Source of the DNA: Trileptium ribeirensis
Lineage: Eukaryota > Nematoda > Enoplea > Enoplida > Thoracostomopsidae
Length of the DNA: 64,000 nt
Reading direction: 5' to 3'
Assembly: GCA_030248225.1 (NCBI GenBank)
Contig: JASANE010012757.1
Coordinates: 1-64,000 of the forward strand
Of this stretch, positions 23,827 through 35,554 are shown piece by piece; within the stretch, counting starts at the first letter, position 1, and the number at the start of each line of letters is the position of its first letter. The position numbers and the translations under genes are program-made. Under the pieces are notes generated by a model, which worked only from the letters and a program-made list of their open reading frames with translations, searched no databases and was not told where the DNA came from.

Positions 23827-24562
23827 TGCATCATATATACCTTGAGATGTGTGCACCTACTGTTTGATTTTATCACATAGTCAAATCCAACTAGTGATGT
23901 TTTGGCATAGCAGATCCCGGACCTTGTAAAGTAAAGTGCACAGAATCACTAGACCTGCATGTTTGTACTAGCCGGGCTGGGACATGTATCATATTTTAAT
24001 AGAAGCCTTGGCCATTACAACATATTTATTTAGTATTAGTATTAAATTTATAATTTTGAGCTTTGATCAAGCAATTCCGAACCGAATACCTGGATACTCA
24101 GAGTTTAAGGTTAAATCAGCATCAAACATGCTAGAAAATTACTTTTCGAATCATAGGTACCTACGATAAATATTTTGGTAAGCATAACAATTAGCTATGT
24201 GTGGAAGTATTTGAAATGCACTACAAAGCGAAATAAGACATTCTGAATTTTCTCAACTGTCCGAAAACCAGAACACTCGACGTTAAAGGTCTTATGATCT
24301 ATTTTCCAAAGCCATATTGATCTTATGCGGCGAGTTGTCATACAACGTCCTGAAGTGTTATCTTAGCAATCATATATAGCCCAGGCTGGCCCTTGTGACA
24401 ATTTTAGATTCAACTCGGATATTAGCTAACATATTTACAGGGCCTGACGGGGCTCGGAAAAGGTCACAGCAGCTGCGCCCGCCTAGCCGAACTGGACATT
24501 ATCGCCGACGTGAGCTGTGACAAAACACGGCGCTAGTACACACATCTTAAGTTAAATGACAC
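23827..24562. mobile_element. MITE, TGCATCA family, copy 2 (736 bp)
   Basis: The left end TGCATCATATATACCTTGAG and the right end read in reverse (TGTGTCATTTAACTTAAGAT) form the same inverted repeat as 2838-3540, with inner blocks GATGTGTG.AC and TTATCACA/TTGTCACA. TAA precedes the element and TAG follows it. The interior is non-coding. Confidence 0.75.
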
Positions 24563-24600
24563 ATAGGTTCTTGTAATGTGATAACAACTTTCGAATTTTG

Positions 24601-24802
24601 TTGAGATGTGTGTACTCACTGCTCATCGTGACCGAAATAGTCTTAACCATTTTTACGCAGTTTGCGGTAATATTCTAACCAATGCTACACAATCTCTGCC
24701 AATAGTCATAACCATTGTTACAGTTTGTGGAAACGGTTACAACCATGATTACACAGTTTGTAGCAGTTTTCTTAACCATTGTTGTACAATCTGCGTATTA
24801 GC
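24601..24802 (+). repeat. 33-bp tandem repeat after a MITE-end fragment
   Basis: 24601-24625 repeats the MITE end (TTGAGATGTGTGTACTCACT). From about 24643 follow five imperfect units of about 33 bp built on TAACCATTGTTACACA and a TTTG.GG word. Because 33 is divisible by three the frame stays open and the peptide is repetitive and Cys-containing, but there is no start context or other support for translation. Confidence 0.6.
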
Positions 24803-25723
24803 TGTGATATATTAACAAATTTTGTAGCTATAATTTTTAACTTTAACTCAAGCAAATCGAGAAATTCAAAGTTTTGTTTAACGAAGTGACGGAATGACTA
24901 TTTTTGTAGAACATATAATAATATAATTATACAGTAAAATAGACTTATAAATTTGCGATTATCCTTCTACTTCTCAAGCCTCATTTAGTGCACAGTGAAA
25001 GACAGAAAGAGAGCAATAATGCAATGTGCTAGTATTGTTATAAACGGATTTTCGATAAAATTTGAACTACCGAGAATTGTAAAATTCATGTAGCGAATAA
25101 CTAAGATAATTATATATTCGGTTCACATCAATATTTTGCTGGTGATTTATGTTTTGTTTTGTTATTCTACATCATAAATGTTCATAATGAAACAGGATTA
25201 CATTACCCACCGTGTGGAAGTTTTGTCCCTCTACAATCACGACCATGCCAAGATGTCCGATGATTGACAAGACCTACTATATAACACAAACTACAGTACC
25301 ATCGGTACTTACTGTATATGACACTCTATATTTTAAAAAGTTCCAAAATAGGCGAGAAATTGTTATTGAGAAATTTCAAGTTTTATAAGCATGTTCACGA
25401 TGTACGGTCATTAAAACAATTTTACTTTGCATACCATATGATATCGAAACATCGACGGTGTTCTTGACTGTACAATGGTTTAAACCAAGCACTACCGCAA
25501 AATGCTACGTATATAAAATTAAGTACCAGGCACGCTACCTATAGACAAAACTTTCACGTGTTGGGCAACTTATAATATAAATTTTGTAGTATTATTTCAA
25601 GCACAGCTTAAATTTAACAGGATCAAAACTTTCGCTTAAATTATATTTTAACTTCACAATATAACACGTATACAGTTTTATCTGCTAGTTTAAACGATAT
25701 ATCTATATTTTTGCAAGATTTAG
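24803..25723 (+). other. Spacer upstream of CTLD exon 3
   Basis: AT-rich. About 25185-25330 resembles a worn TGCGGCG-family MITE (GGAAGTTTTGTCCC and ATCACGACCAT blocks). The end is a T-rich stretch leading to TTTAG acceptor at 25723. Confidence 0.4.
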
Positions 25724-26146
25724 ATGTCTGTCCTGATGGATTTTCGAAAAAAAGAAGTGGGTTCTATAAATTATTTGGAAGAAACCATATAAGAGCTATG
25801 GCCGAAAAAAAATGCAGAGACAGCAGAGCAGTTTTGCCCATATTTCGAAATCTAAACGATCTTGAAGATGCTCGACAAATGATAACGGACGTCGCAGCTT
25901 CAATACGATTCCATGTCGGTATAGAAGATTTGTGTGACAACTCGTCGCTATGCTGGCGGACTAAATCCTATTGTCAACATATATGCGCACCACGGTACCT
26001 TAAATTTAGCTCAGATAACGGTACCAATACTACATTAAAATGTGCAATGGCTTGGCGAAGCAACCTCATGTTGATTGCAGACGTTTGTGACGAATCTTTC
26101 GAAGATACATACACAATTTGTCATATTCCCAATTTTGAAATCTGTG
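25724..26146 (+). CDS. CTLD exon 3, divergent
   Basis: A 423-bp phase 1-1 exon with 140 whole codons. Motif order is as in the other copies: CPDGFSKKRSGFYKLFGR, LPIFRNLNDLEDARQM, IRFHVGIED, LCWRTKS, ICAPRY, LKCAMAW, IADVCDE, YTICHIPNFEICG. The Cys of GCYKL is replaced by Phe, which removes one half of the N-terminal disulfide, while an additional Cys appears in YCQHIC. It is the most divergent intact copy. The acceptor was chosen at TTTAG (25723) because it gives the same two-base-plus-codon start as the other exons; an AAG six bases upstream is possible and would add two codons. Confidence 0.7.
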
Positions 26147-27420
26147 GTTAGTGATATGGCTATTAAATAATATATCGATTCCGCTTGCGGCCTTTGTGTT
26201 AAGGCCACAGTCACAGTAAAGCGTATTAGTATTTGTGTAAACGTACAAAATTTTGTCAAAAAAGTCTGAATGAATTTGACGAATGTAGGGGATGTATCAT
26301 ACTGCAACGAAACGGTCGCGGCTATTGCTGCAAATCAAACAAATTGAACAGAATGGCAATCACAAAATATATACCTATGCACAGCTTTTACTAATTTAAT
26401 AAATTGTCTAGGCTACAGCTAATGTGAGCGCAGCAATATTGCCAGGGATACGGGACTAAAATTGTGCGTTTCCTAATTGATCGCTCAGACGTGTTTGTTG
26501 CTCGAACTTATGCGAATGCTTTTATAATACAATGCAATAATTTACTGTTATACAAGACATATGATATACTGTACAAGAAGTGAGCAAAAGATCAAACGTT
26601 ATTATTCATTTGTGCGTGTTGGTATTTTTGATACTTGAAATTTTGGGGTTGCTGTGGAATAATTTAGCAGCTAATCTTCTGCCTTATGCAAAGTGTGAAA
26701 GCAAAGAGTTTCTTCATAAAGTAAGCTCGGTATAGATAATATGACGGTGTATCAACTAAGATCAATTGCTGAGCGTCTACTTCACAGCACAAAGATAACG
26801 ACAGGGCAAGTAACGGTGATATGCTTGTTAGCTTGGTGTGTTGGCTTAACTGCAAAATAGGCTTCTCTTTAGAGATTTTTCCAAGCATTCATGCGATAAA
26901 CCCTGTGGTTGGCTGAGCGCTTATAAAATTCCAAAGTTGAGATGCTTGAAACTAGGTGTTTCCCAAATTTTGCGATTTGAATACGCTAATACTCTATGCT
27001 ACAATAGGCATTATGCTAATACCTTAATACGCTATTAATTTTCTGAAATGAATACGTTCAGTTTTGCAGGCATGCATCATAAGAGGACATACAATAACAT
27101 GTAAGAAACAATTAATTTATCAGTAAATCTTTAATGTATAGCAATCACAGAATAAAATACAAGTCTTAAAGAATCTCTGGTAAGATCATATGTGGTTTTC
27201 AACGGCGGAAAATCCTGGGTATCGCTCAGTAGGAAGACAAGAGTATGTCGGTTTGTGTTAACCCAAACTTCCGCTGTATCTGTCAGATATGATAGTTAAT
27301 CTCTTGTTGAGTGTTTATGTGATGAACGAGCATTGCACGTTTTGATTCCGCATTGGCATAAGCTTTGCATATAAATACAATAATTTATGAAATGCTTTGC
27401 CGACGTCACTGTGAAGAAAT
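26147..27420. other. No gene recognised
   Basis: Intron-like, AT-rich. Nothing supported. Confidence 0.4.
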
Positions 27421-28045
27421 GAACTAACCATGAAAAATATTTTAAGAGAATTAAAACCTACTTGTCCCGTCAACAATAAAAACACTGCGCTTTTCAAACG
27501 TCTTATAATGAAAAATGTGCGCTAAAAAGCATCAATTCTATTTTTGCCCAGCTTCTCTATTGCTTCGAACTCATGTACGCCAAACCATGGTACATGGCAT
27601 ACCACTGTTTACATTGTACATAATTTTTAAATGTTAAAATTTCAGCCACTTAAAAATCTAAGGTATAATGGGCCTCGCCTAAAACTTTAAGATTTGCCAA
27701 GGGTATCGCCGTTTCACTATACCAAGCGTTAGCGCACTAAGTAGCAACAAAATGTTTCGAACTCATGTACGTCTAACCATGAACTAACCAAGAAATATTT
27801 TTAAAAGAATTAAAACCTACTTGTTCTGTGAACAATGAAAACGCTGCGCTTTTCAAACGCCTTATAACGAAAAAGGTGCGTTAGAAAAAGCATCAATTCT
27901 AATTTTGTCCGACTTCTCTATTGTTTCGAACTCATGTACGCCTAAACATACGGTACAATGGGCCTCGTCTAAATTTTTGAGATTTGCCAAGGGTGTCGCT
28001 GTTTCACTATACCAGGCGTTAGCACACTAAGTAGCAGCAGCGCCG
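27421..28045 (+). repeat. Two-copy tandem repeat, 360-bp offset
   Basis: GAACTAACCA begins at 27421 and again at 27781; both copies continue through AATTAAAACCTACTTGT, CTGCGCTTTTCAAACG and a GCATCAATTCTA block to TTCACTATACCA.GCGTTAGC. The second copy lacks about 70 bases present at 27590-27660, so the 3' parts are only 290 apart. No coding potential. Confidence 0.8.
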
Positions 28046-28279
28046 AGTTAGTTGGCGCTAACCAGACTCAGTAACATTCTAGCTAGTACCTCCGCGGACG
28101 TGTATACTCGTGACGATCATAATAAGCCGGATCTTTCAGTCCGTACGTTGTAACACTGTACCTCGGTCAGCTGAAAAGTAAACATAGCTATTCACCAAAT
28201 GGTTTCACACAGTATTTTCCTAAAACATTTGTGAACTATCTTTCATTAATGGAGTTCTTTTAAACTCATGACTTAGCGC

Positions 28280-29460
28280 AACCGTCATATGAGTGTACAA
28301 AAAAGTGATTCGTCTGATCCTTTAAATTGCCGACCAATATATCTCTTACCTCAAACTTATAAAGTGGTGGAGCGAACTATAAATAATTTCTTGATAAATC
28401 ACATGCACAACGATAACATTGCTTCCAAACATCAACGTGGTTTTGTATCAAAACAACGCACATATACGCAAAATTCACGAATACATCAGCGACGATGCGA
28501 AAACGGTCGATTGGGCTCTTTCGGTAGATGTAGCGTATATAGACTTCGCGAAGCTTTGGACACCGTATCTCACAGTAAACTGATGAGAAAGGTGCCAAAT
28601 GTCAGAATCGCAGGGCATATCTTGAGTTGAATTCAAGTCTTTCTGAACAATAGAATCTTTCATGTGGAAGTCAATAGCAGCTAATCCAGGAAACACTCAG
28701 TTTAGTTCAGGTGTACTGCAAGAATGCCTGTTGAGATCAACACTTTCCTTGTTCTACAGCAATGATTTGGTTTCCATCAATTCTGATAATGTTGTTCGCA
28801 AAGTTTTCGCTGACAATGTGAAATTGTACAGTGCTATTCATCTCGCTTATGTAGCACGCAAGCTGTCAACTATCGACAGAAAGCGCTGTTACAAATAGAA
28901 TTGTGGCCAGGACTTGTAGTTCTCAATTTCTTCGTCTAAAAGTCAAGTGTTGAATTTTGGCTCTGCAAACTGTAAACAAATATATAATTTGCGGTGAAGT
29001 TATTTCTGAAGCAAGCCACGTAGGAGATCTAGGGGTTACCAAATCCTGTGATTTAAAGCCAGGTCCACACTGTAAGAACATTTAATCCAGAGCCTATCGT
29101 TTAACAAACATGTTATTTTGGTATTTGTTGACTTCCGATATAAATATTTTGATACGTTTTTATGTTGCTTACATAAGACCGATATTTGAATATGCAACTT
29201 GTGTTTGGTCACAGACATCTTTATGCGATATCGATGCTCTGCATAGAGTACAACGTTATTGCTCTTGTTAATAGATTTAAAACCGCGTACATTTCGGTCG
29301 AATCTAACTACATCAATCGGACGAAATTCCTAAACCCAGAACCCTTAAAACTAGACTAAGAAATGATATTTAAATGCTTGCATTGAGAAATTAACTCCAC
29401 CATGGTTAACAAGTTCGAAATTTCTCACCTGCCTAACACGCGAGGTCATTCTAGTATATG
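28280..29460 (+). pseudogene. LINE reverse transcriptase relic (Jockey/CR1-like)
   Basis: Successive frame pieces show a reverse transcriptase in order: SDPLNCRPIYLLPQTYKVVE, HQRGFVSKQ, a split YIDFAK / DTVSHSKL, FLNNRIF, then the catalytic box read as FADNVKLYS in place of FADDVKLYS, DLGVTKSCDL, YVAYIRPIFEYATCVWSQ, a LNPEPLK...IFKCLH region and a terminal NTRGHS. This run to NTRGHS is typical of the Jockey/CR1 group ORF2. At least three frame breaks and a catalytic Asp to Asn change make it inactive. The endonuclease half is missing, consistent with 5' truncation. Confidence 0.85.
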
Positions 29461-30161
29461 TTTTCGCTGACATCGTCATTTGTGTTGCATAGTATAGAAT
29501 TCCAAGCGCCATACAGCGCAGTATGGTCATGGCTATACAGGGGCAAAACTTAAACATAACAGAAGGATTTATAGCGAAAACGACGCATAATACAAATGCG
29601 CTTCGACAATTACTCTCATACCGTGGAATCAATGTCTTGAACAGTCTTTCAGCAAACACCAATGGACGTACACTGATTTGGGCCTCCTACACAGAAGCAT
29701 TCAAATATCCTTTGACCAATGTCGCACTACAGCTATATTTATATTACCAAAGAAACCTCAAGCAGATATAAGAGATAGGGTTTAACCTACCCCCTTTCTG
29801 CTCTAGCTTTACTGTAATACAGGTCTAAAACTGCCTTCAAAGCTATGCATATATTCCTAATCCGTTTTGCTGAAATTTTGCTCATTTCTTGTGCAGTATA
29901 TCATATGTCTTGTATAACAGTAAATTATTGTATTGTATTAAATATGCAAACTTTTTGATGAAACGGACAAGATCATAGGTATCTTTATCGACAGGTTTGC
30001 CGCTAAACCAACCGTTGCAAGTAATAACCACTTCGCTTGAGTTTCTTTTTATGCGTTCATGGTGTTTGCATCTTTAATATTACAGCTTATGGCTACAATG
30101 TTAGCCCCACTTCGGTCATGACCCCCGTAAAACCAAAAACTACGGGAGCTACACAGCTTAA
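29461..30161. other. No gene recognised
   Basis: An 82-codon frame (29523-29771) has no family match. Otherwise nothing supported. Confidence 0.35.
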
Positions 30162-30415
30162 TGCGTTGTTCACAGAGAAGTGTGTGCACTTATACGACAT
30201 CGTCAGTATATATGCTTGTGTCTTTGGAAATATTACATTCGACTGTATGTAACAACTTTTGTGAGTTCTGCCTAACAAATTTGGTACGTTTTTACGCATA
30301 AGAATTTGCATGTAACAACATTGGTAATGTTGTTGCGCTAAGCTAACTTGTCAAGCTCGAATGTTACGTACATACGCAGCTTTATAACAAAATGCGAATG
30401 TTGTTACGAACAGTA
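30162..30415 (+). repeat. Solo arm of the long-inverted-repeat family
   Basis: Starts TGCGTTGTTCACAGAGAAGT just after TAA and ends in GTTGTTACGAACAGT. It matches the left arm of 56937-59096 throughout, including the TTACATTCGA and TAACAACATT.GTAATGTTGTT words. I found no partner arm nearby. Confidence 0.75.
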
Positions 30416-32170
30416 GTGATTCCATCAGTCTATAAAAATATAGTGCGATGTTATCATATCAAGTCACATTGATGTGATACGATGCTTCAACCAAATAAAT
30501 GTTAAATACCACGTTCTCAGAGTGACTTGACATTTTTATTTAACTCTACTGTGGCTGACTGCTTCAAGATTTAACCACTGGTTCATACAGCACTGAATCA
30601 ATTAGTTTTATTGAAAATTAGGGCAGGCGACGTCAACATTGAGGCGATCGTTTGCGGTACAGCAGCGATATTTTAAGTTTGAAAACCAGAGAATGATATA
30701 GACAACAGTAACAGCTATCTAACCATTAGAAACAAAAATCTGTGACAGCTAGATGCTTGTATTTTATGCTCTTATATTGCTAGCTATAAGAATTTGTTTT
30801 TTCAGCTATACTTAAACTCGAATATAATCGCTGAGTTTTCGACCATAAAATTACATTAAACATATATTATACACACGCATTTTATTCCTGTACCACTCAG
30901 TTTTTTTAAAGAGCAGTATTCTGTTTGAAATTACATTGAACAGTTATTTTACAAACGTATTTTATTTCTACGTACTACCAAATAGCAATAAACTGTAGGA
31001 CAGTATAGTTTATTCCGCTACATTTACGTAAGAATTAGTATGATCTGGCTAACGGTTAATAACTCTAAATTCTTATTTATTCAATGTTATCGCAAAAAAT
31101 AGATATGTGCAGTTTACTGCACGATGTGGCAGAATTTATGAACGAACCGCTACAGAAACTGCGTCACTTTTACAAAACAACTAGTACTGAAACTGTATCA
31201 CTTTTAGAAAGACAGCTACTCAAACGAAGCCGCTTTTAGGGGAATGTCACAGTATGTGTAGCAAATAAAATATTGCCACGATAGTTGCAATCATTTTCTT
31301 TAAATTAGTTTTAGCCCCAATGAATAAAAAAGGCAAAAGATTTTGAAATTTTCATTAAAAAAATTATATTAAACGTCTGATTTTTACGTTTCACCCCATA
31401 ATGCGACCTATTTAATGAACACCATACAAATACATTTGCTTTTATTGAAGTCAGATTGTTTTCGAAAAATATATAGAACCAATTTAGTGCTCTATGTACA
31501 ACTACGTAAATTGAGGCAAACTTTGACTACATCTGTCCCAAATTCAAGCATTTATGTATATTCAATAGGACTTTAGATGATTAAATAACACTATAAGCTC
31601 ATAATTATTACCTAATAAGCACTAAACTAACATTGACAAAGTTAAATTTTTTGGAATTTTTTTTTGAAGTTCATAATAAGAAAACGGATACACTGGGATC
31701 AACAGTTTGGAATATTTTCATGTATACATACGAAATGTAGACGCTTTGGTTTATTCAAAATATATGTTCCTGACACGATTTTATGTTCACTATGTATATA
31801 TTTGATACAACTGCCGATGGCATTAATAACAGTTGCATTTTCGATGTGGTATTATCATCATTGAAGATTTTCATACTTTTCAACGTAGAAAAAGTGTATA
31901 ATAAGCGTTCCAATGTTAATGATAGTGCAGTTATGTTTAGTAATGCCAAAGCTCTAAATTAATCATTATACAAATAAGCCTTAAATTCAGATCTATTAAC
32001 TAACAAATAACAATAAAACATGACATTGTCATCCTGATAAAATGAAACGAATTAAAAAATCATTACAGAAACGTATACGGTTGCCGGCAGTTCGAAGTTC
32101 TTCGAAAACCAACAAACCACTGTGCATAAATTATGTATGAAATACACACACTGGCAGTTCTAGGGAACAG
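30416..32170. other. No gene recognised
   Basis: AT-rich, no supported coding or repeat structure. Confidence 0.4.
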
Positions 32171-32520
32171 TCTTACTTCAGTCATCATGGAGTCCTAAGT
32201 AATCCTGAAGATTGTTACATCGTAATGTTAGGAAAACACTCAATTTAGGTGGTTCAGGATGTTGCAGCCCACGATATGAAATTAGTCTTAGTTAGTGTAT
32301 TTGCAATATAAAGACATGAAATTAGGCTAACATTGACTCATGCTACTTCAGTAAACTTGAAGTCCTAAGTAACACCTAAGGGCGTTACACCATAAGGTTA
32401 TGGAACGAACAACCTAGGTGGGTAGTTCGGGGTGCAACAGCCCACGACATAAAATCGGGCTTAGTTAGTGTATGTAATATATAAAGACATTAACTTAGGC
32501 TAAGACTTATTGCATAATCA
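32171..32520 (+). repeat. Two-copy tandem repeat, about 170-bp unit
   Basis: ACTTCAGT.A.C.TG.AGTCCTAAGTAA, CAGCCCACGA.AT and CTTAGTTAGTGTAT recur with spacing of about 170 bases. A related GCTTAGGCTAAGACTAATTGC phrase is at 63592. Non-coding. Confidence 0.65.
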
Positions 32521-33067
32521 TTTAGCATAAAGCGACATGCTAGTATGACAATGTTACATTCCCAATATTATATTATAAGATAAAACGACATTGCAACAAC
32601 GTTAAAATAATTCACGGAGCGATACTTCTAGGTGAAGTCATGGTATGAGCCGCTATCTTTTAGTGGAATCAAGTCTGTACATTAAATTTTAATGGAAAAC
32701 TAGTTTTACAAATCTATAAATGATACTTGTGATTTTGAGAATGCTGGTGGGTAGTTGAACGCCACCGGTTGTAAGGTACAGATTTTCTGCGCAAAACACA
32801 TTCACGAATTCAAACAGATCATCATTGGCAACGAATATTGTTGTGGCTACACACATTGTTTGTAACGGAGTTTAGAACAATACATCGGACTTAAATAATA
32901 TTTCGCCATCCGAAATTAGGAATGACCCAAATTATGTAAATTTCTTAAACCTATTGTTGCCTTTAAATACAATACACCTGCTAGCTCTAAAGATTTTAAC
33001 AATAGCCAAACAGTCTGTGAACCTAATTTCAATAACTTTAAAGCTTCCTATGGACATCAACAATTCA
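32521..33067. other. No gene recognised
   Basis: Nothing supported. Confidence 0.35.
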
Positions 33068-33945
33068 AACTGATATTCCCCAATATCAAACTGGAGAAGG
33101 GGCCAATATCAAGCAGGAGGGGGCACTAATATCAAACTGGAGGGGCCACCAATATCAAACTGGAGGGACGCCACTATCAAACTTGAGGGAGGCACCAATA
33201 CCAAAGTGGAGGGGCCAATATCAAAACGGAGAGGGCATCGAGTCAAACTGGAGATGGACACCAATATCATACTTGAGGGGGGAACCACTATCATACTCGA
33301 GGAGTGCACCAGAATCAAACTGGAGGGGGCACCAATATCAAATTAGAGGGGCACTAATATCAAACAGGAGGTAAACACCAATAGCAAAACTGGAGGGGCA
33401 CAAATATCAAACTGGGGAGAGACATCAATATCAAACTGGAGGATGCACCAATATCAAACAGGAGGAGACACCAATGTCGAACTGGAAAAGGGCATCAATA
33501 TCAAACTGGAGGTAAACACCGATATCAAACTGGAGGGGCACAAATATCAAACTGGAGAGAGACATCAATATCAAATTGGAGGGGGCACAAATATCAAACT
33601 GGAGAAATACCAATATCGAACTGAAGGCGACACCACTATCAAACTAAAGAGGAGGACCAAAATCAACTTGAGGGGGACCAATATTCAGCTGGAGAGGGCA
33701 CCAATATCAAATAGGAGGGGCACCGATATCTCAAACTGGAGGGGCACTGATATCAAACTGGAGGGGGTATCAATATCATACTTGAAGGGGTACCAATATC
33801 AAACTGGAGTTGGCACCAATATCAAACTGGAGGCGGCACCGATATCAAACTGGAAGAGATCGCCAATATCAAACTGGAGGGTGGCGCCAATACGAAACTA
33901 GAGAGGGATCATTATATAAAGCTGTAGGGAGTACCAATATCAATA
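33068..33945 (+). repeat. Minisatellite, unit ACCAATATCAAACTGGAGGGG
   Basis: More than thirty imperfect units of about 21-28 bp occupy the whole interval. Unit length varies mainly through insertions beside the GGAGG part and substitutions in ATATCAAACTGG. The open frames on both strands (for example 33443-33901) are low-complexity by-products: their frame phase changes with unit length and no start context exists. Confidence 0.95.
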
Positions 33946-34386
33946 ATGAGCTTGCTGTAACAAATTTTTGTTTCTAATCGCTAGCGGTTAGAAACTTTTG
34001 TCTCTTACAGCGAGCTGTAACATACAAAAATCTCTTACAACCAACCGTTAAATATTTGAAATTCTAACGGATAGCCACTAGAGACTTTTGTATTTAATAA
34101 CTGGCTGTAAGAGACAAGAGTGTCTAACAGCTAGCTATTAGAGACAGTAATCTGATATGGCTAGCCGCAAGAGATTTTAGTCTGACAGCTAGCTGTTAGA
34201 TATTTCTGTATTTGTTGGCTATCTATATAAGACTAAAGTCTCTTATAGCTATCTGTTAGAGATTTAAATATCAAATAAGCAGTCATTCAAGACAAAAATC
34301 TCTAGCAGCAGTTTTCAAGAAACTAAAATATCATATAACCGGCCATTAGAGATTTTAGTTTCTTGCAAACGGACGTTGAAGACAAA
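33946..34386. repeat. Palindromic tandem array around CTAGCTGTTAGAGA
   Basis: About ten worn copies of an alternating unit in which TAACAGCTAGCTGTTA-type palindromes are separated by GAGAC..TTTTGTCTC-like palindromes, spacing about 40-45 bp. Every unit is itself self-complementary, so the tract reads similarly on both strands. It abuts the minisatellite directly. Confidence 0.75.
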
Positions 34387-34830
34387 ACTGCCCACTTTTT
34401 TGCAATAATTATTCTGTGAAACCTACAAAACTATGACGTTAGCCTTTTATATACAATCATCATACACACGTCATTTGCAGAAATCTGAATATTATAGATG
34501 ACCAGTATTTGCGAAAACTACTTGAAACTGACCCCAAATTTCGCTTCCATACTTCCTTCAAAATTGATAAAATAAAAGTAATTTTCGAGATGATATATCT
34601 AGATATTCGTATACAGGTGAATCAAAGAAGGCTATACCGTCAGATGCGATAGATAGATATAAAACAATAATGCCATCATCATTAAACAAATTTTAAAGTT
34701 AAATATAAAAGATGCACGCCAATACTTATGATCTTAAACAGCCAGAGCACTAAAATTCTCTGTGTTTCTTAATTGAAAATTTTTTGGACTTTACACCAAA
34801 ACTAAACAATCAGACAGATATTTCCTAACC
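34387..34830. other. No gene recognised
   Basis: AT-rich. It could hold the worn 5' part of the Penelope-like relic that follows. Confidence 0.35.
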
Positions 34831-35145
34831 AAAAGGGATATAATTAATAGCCTGTCGCTCTTATTCGCAATACATGTTTCAATTTTGGGGATCAACTGTA
34901 TAGACAAGGCATCGGCGTACCCATTGGTGCCGACGCTGCGCCGTACATAAGTAATTTATGCCTTCAAACCTATGAACAAAACTACATCGTTAGACACTTA
35001 AAATATAATAGAGATGTGTCATTCTCTCAAATATATCTACCGATATATAGATGATCTTGCAGTTATTAACGATGACGATGCTTTCGATATACTGATCAAG
35101 AACATACACCGTTTGCAGGAGAGGTTCACATTCACGCTGTGGTAA
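34831..35145 (+). pseudogene. Penelope-like reverse transcriptase fragment
   Basis: Frame pieces read KRDIINSLSLLF, then FNFGDQLYRQGIGVPIGADA, APYISNLCLQTYEQNYI, and after a frame change RYIDDLAVIND followed by AFDILIKNIH. The RQ.GIPMG.D.AP...NL motif followed by a YIDD catalytic box is characteristic of the Penelope-like and related RT group common in invertebrates. Two frameshifts and a stop right after the fragment make it a relic. It ends just before the LINE at 35160 and may have been truncated by it. Confidence 0.7.
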
Positions 35146-35230
35146 GCGAAGACAGAAGACTCTAATCGCGGTAACAAAGATAACCTCACAGCCTCACGCC
35201 ACAGAATCAACGGGCCCCCGTCAAGAGGGC

Positions 35231-35541
35231 ATGGAGGAATTCCGAGCGCAAAGGAACGGAGTGGGATTCGGTACAAGCCAACCGATCCACCTCGATAAAC
35301 AAATGTTTGGGGATCCAAACCCCCTGGTTTTGGGTAATGGTTGGTTCAGAAAGTGGGACTATGAAGGATATGTGTGGGAAGCCTGATGCATGACATCGAG
35401 CCAAATCCGGGACCACAAAAAGGCAACAGAAACAGTGGACAACGCAAAAAAGAAGAAAAGACAGCAAAAGACGGATTCGAAGACGAGCAGCCGTACGACA
35501 ACAAAAGAAACGGTCAAAGATGGAAGGAAAGTGACGAGCCC
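35231..35541 (+). pseudogene. LINE N-terminus with 2A-like motif
   Basis: ATG at 35231 opens 51 codons (MEEFRAQRNGVGFG... to WDYEGYVWEA) that end at TGA 35384. In the overlapping frame, SLMHDIEPNPGP (motif DIEPNPGP at 35392-35415) is followed by a Lys/Arg/Gln-rich stretch to about 35541. DxExNPGP is the hallmark of 2A-like ribosome-skipping sequences, reported near the N-terminus of APE-type non-LTR elements from several invertebrates. The usual Gly before the Asp is His here. One frameshift separates the two parts. It could separate a short leader peptide from the endonuclease-RT protein. Confidence 0.65.
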
Positions 35542-35554
35542 AGTGGCTGAGACC

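Noticed and set aside
33443..33901. A 152-codon open frame
   Set aside because: It is wholly minisatellite; the peptide is a repeat translation and unit-length changes alter its phase.
33068..34386. Regular repeats considered as a CRISPR array
   Set aside because: Repeats are contiguous without unique spacers of constant length, and the context is eukaryotic.
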